NCBI GenBank assembly: GCA_035760685.1
Contig: DASTSM010000196.1
Span: 1-5,065 of the forward strand
Direction of reading: 5' to 3'
DNA: 5,065 bases
Origin: ZC4RG20 sp035760685
Lineage (GTDB): Bacteria > Pseudomonadota > Gammaproteobacteria > Steroidobacterales > Rariloculaceae
The position numbers and the translations under genes were made by a program. Below are positions 1 to 5,065 of this stretch, in pieces. Numbering within the stretch: the stretch's first letter is position 1; each line of letters begins with the position of its first letter. The notes beneath the pieces are model-generated. The model was not told the DNA's origin. It saw nothing but the letters and a program-made list of their open reading frames with translations, and did no database searches.

Positions 1-2447
1 TCGACGGCAAGCTGCGAGGCCGGGCGGTCCATCTCGAAGGCGCCGGCGACTATGCGGCCGGGACGCTGCGGCTCGACGGTCTCGACGCGAAGAGCGGACG
101 CTCCGAGCTCCATGCCTCCGGCACGCTCGCCGACGCGGCCGATCTCGCGTTCAGCGTCGACAGCCCCGACCTCGGCGATCTGTGGCCGGGGTTTGCGGGC
201 AAGATCGCTGCGCACGGGAGCGTCAAAGGACCGCGGTCGAGGCCGCGCGTCGCGGTCGAAGCGAAGGGCGGCGCGATCCGTCTGCCGCGAGCCGAGATCG
301 GCGATCTCCTGGTCGACGCGAACGTCGACCTCTCGGGGAGCGCTGCGTCCAATCTCGCGCTCGCGCTCGAGGATGCGTCGCTCGCCGGCACGTCGATCAC
401 CGCGCTCAAAGTCGACGGCTCCGGCAACGCGCGCGCGCACTCGCTGACGCTCGTCGCGGACACGAGCGTCGGGAAAGCGGACGTCGCCGTGCGCGGGAGC
501 GTCGAAGCGCCGTGGCAGCCGAACGCCGCGTGGAGCTTCGAGGTCGACAAAGCGACGCTCGCGTACCCCTCGCTCGCGCCGTGGATGCTCGACGGCACGG
601 CGACGGGACGATGGAGCGCGGGCGCGGCGGAGCTCGAGCGGAGCTGCTGGCACAGCGGCGAGGCCAGGCTCTGTATCGACGCAACCGACCGGCAAGGCGG
701 CCGGCACGCGGGGCTCACGCTCACGGGGTTGCCGCTCGTCTACTTCCGGCCGTTGCTGTCCGAGCCCGTCGCCGTCGAAGGCGACCTCACGGCCACGGCG
801 GAGATCGATCTGCCGAAAGCCGGTCCCCCGCGAATCGATGTGACGTTGCGCACGACGCCGGGCCGCATCGGCACCGCGCCGGCGGAGTCGTCCGCCGTCG
901 CGCTCACGTCGAGCGAACCGGCAGTGAAAGAGTCTGCAGACCCGGCTGCGCCGAGCGACGCGGCCGCGCCGGCCGGCGTCGATGCATCGATTTTCGGCGC
1001 GAGCGCGCGGCCCCAGGGGCTGGCTTTCGGTGCGGCCGATGGCCGCATCGTCTCGGACGGCGAGAAAGCGACGCTCGATCTCGCGTTGCCGTTCGAGCGG
1101 CAAGGTCACGTGGACGTCCATGCGGTCGTCGAGCGGAGCCCGGGCCGGCCGCTCACCGCGAGCACGTTGCAGGGCGACGCCGCCCTCGAGGTTCGCGACC
1201 TGTCCTTCCTGCCGAACGTCGTGCCGGAAGTCGCCAACACGGCCGGCCGCATCGTCGGCGACGTCATGCTGTCCGGCACGCTGTCCTCGCCGCGCCTCTC
1301 GGGCAGCATCGCGCTCGAGGACGCGCGCGCGGATCTCATCGGGCCCGGCGTCACGGTGCAAGACGTCCGTATCGTCGTGAAGGGGGACGGCAGCGGCGCC
1401 CTCGCCGTCGATGCCGAGGCCGAGTCGGGCGGCGGCCGCCTCACGGCGGCCGGCGTCTTGCGGCTCGAGGGCGCCGCGCCGGTCGGCGAGGTGCACGTGA
1501 GCGGCGAGCGCTTTCAGTTGTACGGCACGTCCGACGCCACGGTGTTCGTGTCGCCGGACCTGACGCTCACGGCCACCCCGAGCCGGCTCGTGGTCGGCGG
1601 CACGGTCGCCGTGCCGTCGGCGTCGATCACGCCCCAAGTGATCGAATCCGGCGCCGTGACGCCGTCTCCCGATCAGGTCATCATCGGCGCGAACGGCGAG
1701 GCCGAGCGCCGTGCGATGACGCGCGCGCTCTACGCCGCGATCACGCTCACGCTCGGCGACGACGTGAGGTTTACGGGCTACGGGCTCACCAGCCGTCTCG
1801 GCGGACGGCTCAATATCAGGGAGACGCCCGGCGAGCCCACGACGGCCTCCGGCGAGGTGCGCATCGAGCAGGGCACCTATCAGGCCTACGGCCAGAGGCT
1901 AGAGATCCGCAGGGGCCGCCTCACGTTCGCCGGCGGACCGATCACGCGTCCCGGCCTCGATATCGAAGCCGTCCGTCAGGCCACCGAGACGATTCTCGTC
2001 GGCGCGCGCGTGCGCGGCACGCTCGCTCAGCCCGAGCTCTCGATCTTCTCGGAACCGCCGCTGCCGGAGCAGGAGCAGCTCGCGTATCTCGTGCTCGGTA
2101 GGTCGCTCGAGGATACCTCGGCGTCCGAGAGCTCGGCGCTCCAGAGCGCGGCCATCGCGCTCGGCCTCAAAGGCGGCAACGCAGTCTCGGAGAGGCTCAA
2201 CAAGAATCTCGGCTTTCAGGAGTTCGGCATCGAGACGAAGCCCGGCGAAGGAACGACGAGCGCCTCTTTCGTGATCGGCAGGTATCTGTCGCCGAGCTTG
2301 TACGTGAGCTACGGGTTCGGGTTGTTTCAGCCCGTCAACACGCTGACGCTCCGATATGCGATCTCGAGCAGGTGGCGGCTCGTGACGGAGTCGTCGTCGC
2401 AGGCGAAGGGCGGGGATTTGTTCTATCACATCGAGAGAGGGGAATAA
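1..2447 (+). CDS. tamB: TamB, translocation and assembly module subunit (C-terminal part; 5' end outside window)
   Basis: This is the C-terminal 814 residues of a TamB/YtfN family protein. The reading frame starts at base 3, is open from the left edge, and ends with TAA at 2445-2447. In the family, TamB is anchored in the inner membrane by an N-terminal helix (not in view), spans the periplasm as a long hydrophobic-grooved beta-taco, and works with the Omp85 protein TamA in outer-membrane protein assembly and phospholipid transport. Seen here: a long series of short alternating beta-strand units rich in Gly, Asp, Val and Leu, without Cys-rich or catalytic motifs. The C-terminal DUF490/TamB domain covers roughly the last 350 residues. 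Its marks are GTYQAYG at fragment residues 624-630, followed by a G-R-L-T-F-A-G-G turn near 638-645; LAYLVLGRSL at 693-702; and a terminal strand run ending DLFYHIERGE. E. coli TamB is about 1,260 residues, so perhaps a third is missing upstream. An Ala/Ser/Pro-rich insert lies at about residues 292-337. tamA is expected upstream (inference). Family assignment is firm; the start is unknown. Confidence 0.93.
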   Translation, partial: DGKLRGRAVHLEGAGDYAAGTLRLDGLDAKSGRSELHASGTLADAADLAFSVDSPDLGDLWPGFAGKIAAHGSVKGPRSRPRVAVEAKGGAIRLPRAEIGDLLVDANVDLSGSAASNLALALEDASLAGTSITALKVDGSGNARAHSLTLVADTSVGKADVAVRGSVEAPWQPNAAWSFEVDKATLAYPSLAPWMLDGTATGRWSAGAAELERSCWHSGEARLCIDATDRQGGRHAGLTLTGLPLVYFRPLLSEPVAVEGDLTATAEIDLPKAGPPRIDVTLRTTPGRIGTAPAESSAVALTSSEPAVKESADPAAPSDAAAPAGVDASIFGASARPQGLAFGAADGRIVSDGEKATLDLALPFERQGHVDVHAVVERSPGRPLTASTLQGDAALEVRDLSFLPNVVPEVANTAGRIVGDVMLSGTLSSPRLSGSIALEDARADLIGPGVTVQDVRIVVKGDGSGALAVDAEAESGGGRLTAAGVLRLEGAAPVGEVHVSGERFQLYGTSDATVFVSPDLTLTATPSRLVVGGTVAVPSASITPQVIESGAVTPSPDQVIIGANGEAERRAMTRALYAAITLTLGDDVRFTGYGLTSRLGGRLNIRETPGEPTTASGEVRIEQGTYQAYGQRLEIRRGRLTFAGGPITRPGLDIEAVRQATETILVGARVRGTLAQPELSIFSEPPLPEQEQLAYLVLGRSLEDTSASESSALQSAAIALGLKGGNAVSERLNKNLGFQEFGIETKPGEGTTSASFVIGRYLSPSLYVSYGFGLFQPVNTLTLRYAISSRWRLVTESSSQAKGGDLFYHIERGE

Positions 2448-2553
2448 GCTCCGCTCGATGCATCCGGGTGCGGAAGTTGCGCGGCGATGCGAATCGCTCG
2501 CGCGCGGCAGCAGGGCGGCCGCCGCGGGCCGAGGGTGGGATCGCCGCGTGCCG

Positions 2554-2569
2554 TGGCATAGAATTTGCT
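2554..2569 (+). promoter_or_regulatory. Candidate sigma-54 (-24/-12) promoter for glgB-glgE
   Basis: The bases TGGCATAGAATTTGCT fit the RpoN consensus TGGCACG-N4-TTGCW: TGGCA plus a pyrimidine, then TTGCT, with exactly ten bases between the GG (2555-2556) and the GC (2567-2568). Only the G after the pyrimidine differs (A here). The predicted transcription start is near 2580, about 118 bases before the glgB start. This would make transcription depend on an AAA+ enhancer-binding protein; I did not identify a binding site for one. The alternative is a sigma-70 -10 box, TAGAAT at 2559-2564 (five of six matches to TATAAT), but no good -35 box stands 16-18 bases upstream. The match is seen; its function is inferred. 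Confidence 0.5.
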
Positions 2570-2615
2570 CCTTCGACGCGATGATTCGAGCGAGAACGGC
2601 GCGAACGAGGGAGAG

Positions 2616-2631
2616 GCGCCGCGGGCGGCGC
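2616..2631 (+). promoter_or_regulatory. G+C hairpin in potential glgB leader
   Basis: The sequence GCGCCG at 2616-2621 is perfectly complementary to CGGCGC at 2626-2631, leaving the four-base loop CGGG. No T-run follows, so it does not look like an intrinsic terminator. It would fall within the 5' leader of a transcript started near 2580. Stems like this arise by chance in G+C-rich DNA, so a role in leader folding is only possible. Confidence 0.3.
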
Positions 2632-2648
2632 GGCTGCCGATTGTGCAG

Positions 2649-2668
2649 GGGCGTGCTCCCCGACGCCC
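2649..2668 (+). promoter_or_regulatory. Leader hairpin whose loop complements the glgB ribosome binding site
   Basis: GGGCGT at 2649-2654 pairs perfectly with ACGCCC at 2663-2668 around an eight-base loop (2655-2662). That loop contains CTCCC at 2656-2660, the exact complement of the GGGAG Shine-Dalgarno at 2685-2689. The RNA could therefore fold as a pseudoknot that hides the ribosome binding site. The complementarity is seen; regulation is inference, and only five base pairs are involved. Confidence 0.3.
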
Positions 2669-2684
2669 GAAAAGGCGCCGTGAC

Positions 2685-2690
2685 GGGAGA
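2685..2690 (+). promoter_or_regulatory. Ribosome binding site of glgB
   Basis: GGGAGA ends seven bases before the GTG at 2698, a normal spacing. It decides the start together with an in-frame TGA at 2692-2694, which prevents any upstream start in this frame. Confidence 0.7.
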
Positions 2691-2697
2691 CTGACGC

Positions 2698-4647
2698 GTG
2701 GCGATCGAGACCCGCAGCGCCGCCGCAACGCGGGGCTTCAGCCTGCTCACGGAGCAGGACATCTACTATTTCCGCGAGGGCAGCCACAGCCGGCTCTACC
2801 GCGTCCTCGGCGCCCATCGGGCCGTCGTCGACGGGCGCGACGGCGTGCAGTTCGCCGTCTGGGCGCCGAACGCGGAGAGCGTCTCCGTCATCGCCGATTT
2901 CAACGGCTGGGACCGAAGGGCGCATCCGCTCTTCGTGCGCGGCGACAGCTCGGGGATCTGGGAAGGCTTCGTCGAAGGCGTCGAGCCCGGCGCCGCCTAC
3001 AAGTACCGCATCCGCTCGCATCACGGCGGCTATGAGGTCGACAAGGCCGATCCCTACGCGTTTTACTCGGAGATCCCGCCGCGCACGGCGTCGCGCGTAT
3101 GGTCGCTCGACTACGAGTGGGGCGACCGCGACTGGATGCAGCGCCGGTCGCAAACGAACGCGCTCGGCGCGCCGTGGGCCATCTACGAGGTGCATCTCGG
3201 CTCCTGGACAAGGGCGGCCGATGGCCGCTCGCTGACTTATCGCGAGATCGCCGAGCCGCTCGCGGACTACGTCTCGCAGATGGGCTTCACGCACGTCGAG
3301 TTCCTGCCGCTCATGGAGCATCCGTTTTACGGCTCGTGGGGCTATCAAACCGTCGGCTACTTCGCGCCGACGGCGCGCTACGGCACGCCGCAGGATCTCA
3401 TGTACCTCATCGACGTGCTGCACGGGCGCGGCATCGGCGTCGTGCTCGACTGGGTGCCTTCGCACTTCCCGAGCGACGAGCACGGGCTCGCTTATTTCGA
3501 CGGCACCCATGTGTTCGAGCATGCGGACCGCCGGAAGGGCTATCACCCCGAATGGCACAGCTATCTCTTCAACTACGGCCGCAACGAGGTGCGCGCTTTC
3601 CTGCTCTCGAGCGCGCTCTTCTGGCTCGACAAGTATCATGCGGACGGCATTCGCGTCGACGCGGTCGCGTCGATGCTCTACCTCGACTACGCGCGCCGCG
3701 AAGGCGAGTGGATACCGAACGAATACGGCGGCAAGGAGAACCTAGAGGCCATCGCGTTCCTGCGCAAGCTCAACGAGACGATTTACGGCCACTATCCCGA
3801 CACTCAGGTCATGGCCGAGGAATCGACGGCGTGGCCCATGGTCTCGCGGCCCGTGCACGTCGGCGGTCTCGGCTTCGGCATGAAGTGGAACATGGGCTGG
3901 ATGCACGACACGCTGGCCTACATGGCCGAGGACCCCATCCATCGCAAGTACCATCATCATCAGCTGACGTTCAGCATCCTCTACGCGTTCACCGAGAATT
4001 TCGTGCTGCCGCTCTCGCACGACGAGGTCGTATACGGCAAGGGCTCGCTGATCCGCAAGATGCCGGGCGACGACTGGCAGAAATTCGCGAATCTGCGCAC
4101 GCTGTTCGGCTACATGTACCTGCATCCCGGCAAGAAGCTGCTGTTCATGGGCGGAGAGTTCGGCCAGTGGAACGAGTGGAACCACGAGGCCGGGCTCGAC
4201 TTTCGCCTCTTGGATCAGCCGCTCCACGCGGGCGTGAAACGCTGGCTCCGCGATCTCAACACTTTCTACCGCAGCGAGCCCGGCATCGCGCAGCTCGATT
4301 TCTCCGATCAGGGCTTCGAGTGGGTCGATTGCAACGACAGCGAGGAGAGCGTGATCAGCTTCCTGCGCAAGGACGCGTCGGGCAACCGCGTGGTGCTCGC
4401 CGTCGTTAACTTTACGCCGGTGCCGCGCGCGAACTATCAGGTCGGCGTGCCGCGTCCCGGCCGCTGGACGGAGGTGCTGAACAGCGACGCGCCGCTCTAC
4501 GGCGGCAGCGGGCAGGGCAACCTCGGCGGCGCGGAGACTGCGCCCGTGCCCGCGCACGGGCGTTTCCAATCATTGTCGTTGACGCTGCCCCCGCTCGCGG
4601 TCGTCGTGTTCCGCCACGAAGGCGGAAGCGAGGAGGGCGCGCGGTGA
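2698..4647 (+). CDS. glgB: 1,4-alpha-glucan branching enzyme GlgB (GH13, short form)
   Basis: Complete 649-residue GlgB, EC 2.4.1.18. It cuts an alpha-1,4 link in a linear glucan and transfers the piece to a 6-hydroxyl, making alpha-1,6 branches in the cytoplasm. Domains in order: a short N-terminal lead (about 1-45); CBM48 (about 46-130, with FAVWAPNA at 52-59 and a D-F-N-G-W motif after it); the GH13 (beta/alpha)8 barrel (about 160-540); and a C-terminal all-beta domain (about 545-640). GH13 motifs are intact: DWVPSHF with Asp251 and His256; IRVDAVASM with nucleophile Asp321; MAEEST with the acid/base Glu, probably Glu374; and LSHDEVVYGKGS with His441 and transition-state Asp442. E. coli GlgB has 728 residues; the difference is the extra N1 domain, absent here as in many bacterial short forms. 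The GTG start is fixed by a Shine-Dalgarno and an in-frame stop two codons upstream. The last codons contain the glgE ribosome binding site and overlap glgE by four bases, so the two are co-expressed. No defect is seen. Confidence 0.97.
   Translation: MAIETRSAAATRGFSLLTEQDIYYFREGSHSRLYRVLGAHRAVVDGRDGVQFAVWAPNAESVSVIADFNGWDRRAHPLFVRGDSSGIWEGFVEGVEPGAAYKYRIRSHHGGYEVDKADPYAFYSEIPPRTASRVWSLDYEWGDRDWMQRRSQTNALGAPWAIYEVHLGSWTRAADGRSLTYREIAEPLADYVSQMGFTHVEFLPLMEHPFYGSWGYQTVGYFAPTARYGTPQDLMYLIDVLHGRGIGVVLDWVPSHFPSDEHGLAYFDGTHVFEHADRRKGYHPEWHSYLFNYGRNEVRAFLLSSALFWLDKYHADGIRVDAVASMLYLDYARREGEWIPNEYGGKENLEAIAFLRKLNETIYGHYPDTQVMAEESTAWPMVSRPVHVGGLGFGMKWNMGWMHDTLAYMAEDPIHRKYHHHQLTFSILYAFTENFVLPLSHDEVVYGKGSLIRKMPGDDWQKFANLRTLFGYMYLHPGKKLLFMGGEFGQWNEWNHEAGLDFRLLDQPLHAGVKRWLRDLNTFYRSEPGIAQLDFSDQGFEWVDCNDSEESVISFLRKDASGNRVVLAVVNFTPVPRANYQVGVPRPGRWTEVLNSDAPLYGGSGQGNLGGAETAPVPAHGRFQSLSLTLPPLAVVVFRHEGGSEEGAR
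4631..4636 (+). promoter_or_regulatory. Ribosome binding site of glgE inside the end of glgB
   Basis: AGGAGG, within GAGGAGGG at 4630-4637, is a full Shine-Dalgarno with seven bases to the GTG at 4644. It lies inside the last codons of glgB, so ribosomes finishing glgB can restart on glgE. It supports the GTG as the real start of glgE. Confidence 0.8.
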
Positions 4648-5065
4648 CGGCCGGCGACGACCGGCGCCCCGAGGGCCGGCGCCGAGTCGTCATCGAGTCG
4701 CTTGCGCCGTCCGTCGATTGCGGCGAGTTCCCCGTCAAGCGCATCGTCGGAGAGCGCGTCGACGTCGAGGCGGACGTCTTCGCGGACGGTCACGACCGCA
4801 TCGCTTGCGTGCTCAAGTACCGTGCCGCCGGCGAGCGCGCCTGGCGCGAGGCCGAGATGCGCCCCGTGGGCAACGATCGATGGCGCGGCGCGTTCGTCGT
4901 GGAGCGGCTCGGCCGCTACGAGTACACGGTCGCCGGGTGGATCGATCGCTTCGCGAGCTGGCGCCATGACTTCGCCCGGCGCGAAGATCCGGCCGACGTC
5001 GCCGTCGCGCTCGAGGTCGGAGCCGAGCTCGTGCGCGACGCGGCGGAACGGGCGGGGGCGGCGCA
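4644..5065 (+). CDS. glgE: GlgE, alpha-1,4-glucan:maltose-1-phosphate maltosyltransferase (N-terminal part; 3' end outside window)
   Basis: The first 140 residues of GlgE, EC 2.4.99.16, are present and the frame is open to the right edge. The enzyme moves maltosyl units from alpha-maltose-1-phosphate to the non-reducing end of alpha-1,4-glucans in the cytoplasm. What is visible matches the GlgE N-terminal domain (DUF3416 type, which precedes the GH13 catalytic barrel): RRVVIESLAPSVDCGEFPVK at about 12-31, then IVGERVDVEADVFADGHD, a V-L-K-Y-R strand, the N-D-R-W-R-G segment near residue 80, and LGRYEYTV followed by W-I-D-R-F-A-S-W. GlgE proteins are usually about 650-700 residues, so roughly four fifths, including all catalytic motifs, lies outside. 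The GTG start overlaps the glgB TGA as GTGA and has a strong Shine-Dalgarno. Pairing with GlgB supports the call: GlgE elongates and GlgB branches. Catalytic competence cannot be judged from here. The match is from recognition of the family pattern, not a search. Confidence 0.92.
   Translation, partial: MTAGDDRRPEGRRRVVIESLAPSVDCGEFPVKRIVGERVDVEADVFADGHDRIACVLKYRAAGERAWREAEMRPVGNDRWRGAFVVERLGRYEYTVAGWIDRFASWRHDFARREDPADVAVALEVGAELVRDAAERAGAA

Larger units (their letters stand above)
2448..2697. other. tamB-glgB intergenic region
   Basis: These 250 bases lie between the tamB stop and the glgB start. I see no convincing protein gene; open frames here are arginine-rich shadows of the G+C-rich sequence. 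The first part holds only weak inverted repeats: a 5-bp stem at 2484-2488/2493-2497 with a 4-base loop, and a 10-base palindrome at 2514-2523. Neither is followed by a T-run, so there is no recognisable intrinsic terminator for tamB. The middle carries a locally A/T-rich segment with a -24/-12 promoter match. The end is a G+C-rich potential mRNA leader with two hairpins and a Shine-Dalgarno. Confidence 0.7.

Noticed and set aside
182..2101. Long 639-codon + strand open frame overlapping tamB
   Set aside because: It is a +1/+2 shadow of tamB: very arginine-rich, no recognisable domain, and wholly inside a frame with clear TamB signatures.
2484..2497. Inverted repeat GCGAT-N4-ATCGC after tamB as a terminator
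   Set aside because: The stem is only five base pairs and no T-run follows.
2514..2523. Ten-base palindrome GGCGGCCGCC as an operator
   Set aside because: It is pure G/C in a G+C-rich spacer and fits no operator I recognise, so chance is the simpler reading.
2458..2694. 78-codon + strand frame in the spacer, with an internal ATG at 2581, ending three bases before the glgB GTG
   Set aside because: The placement is suggestive of a leader peptide, but the product is dominated by Arg, Ala and Gly, no good Shine-Dalgarno precedes either ATG, and such frames are frequent in G+C-rich DNA. Conservation of the frame in relatives would reopen this.
1899..2762. 287-codon - strand open frame covering the tamB-glgB spacer
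   Set aside because: Antisense to the TamB C-terminal domain and the glgB start, arginine-rich, with no motif seen.
2335..3639. 434-codon open frame on the - strand across the tamB end, spacer and glgB
   Set aside because: It is antisense to conserved GlgB and TamB coding sequence, its composition is that of reverse G+C-rich codons, and no family is recognisable.
3099..4409. 436-codon + strand open frame inside glgB
   Set aside because: Arginine/alanine-rich out-of-frame shadow of GlgB; the true frame carries all the GH13 motifs.
3742..4569. 275-codon - strand open frame inside glgB
   Set aside because: Antisense shadow of the GlgB catalytic and C-terminal domains.
4497..4967. 156-codon - strand open frame over the glgB-glgE junction
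   Set aside because: Antisense to the end of GlgB and the recognisable GlgE N-terminal domain.

Overview
The window is a high-GC stretch, typical of a diderm bacterium, read entirely on the + strand. TamB is an envelope protein of diderms, and the TamB C-terminal signature together with the G/C-rich codon use points to a proteobacterium, most likely a gammaproteobacterium. The class is an inference and the sequence does not prove it. No mobile elements, tRNA or rRNA genes, CRISPR arrays or large repeats are visible.

Layout: (1) 1-2447 is the C-terminal 814 codons of tamB, the inner-membrane-anchored, periplasm-spanning beta-taco protein; its N-terminus lies upstream of the window. (2) 2448-2697 is a 250-base intergenic stretch with no convincing gene. 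It holds a good sigma-54-type (-24/-12) promoter candidate at 2554-2569, a G+C-rich potential leader with two hairpins, and the glgB ribosome binding site. (3) 2698-4647 is a complete glgB, the 1,4-alpha-glucan branching enzyme, of the short form with a single CBM48 domain and a GTG start. (4) 4644-5065 is the start of glgE, the maltose-1-phosphate maltosyltransferase. It opens with a GTG that overlaps the glgB stop codon by four bases (GTGA), has a strong Shine-Dalgarno inside the end of glgB, and runs off the right edge after 140 codons.

How the genes work together: GlgE extends alpha-1,4-glucan chains by two glucose units using alpha-maltose-1-phosphate, and GlgB introduces the alpha-1,6 branches. 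The overlapping pair is therefore the polymer-making half of the GlgE pathway, in which TreS and a maltokinase normally supply the maltose-1-phosphate. Those two genes may lie downstream but are not in view. tamB has no known functional link to glucan synthesis and is probably a separate unit, although no clear intrinsic terminator separates it from glgB.

I see known families rather than an undescribed system. The points most worth checking are the sigma-54-type promoter, the possible leader structure over the glgB start, and a disordered insert in TamB.
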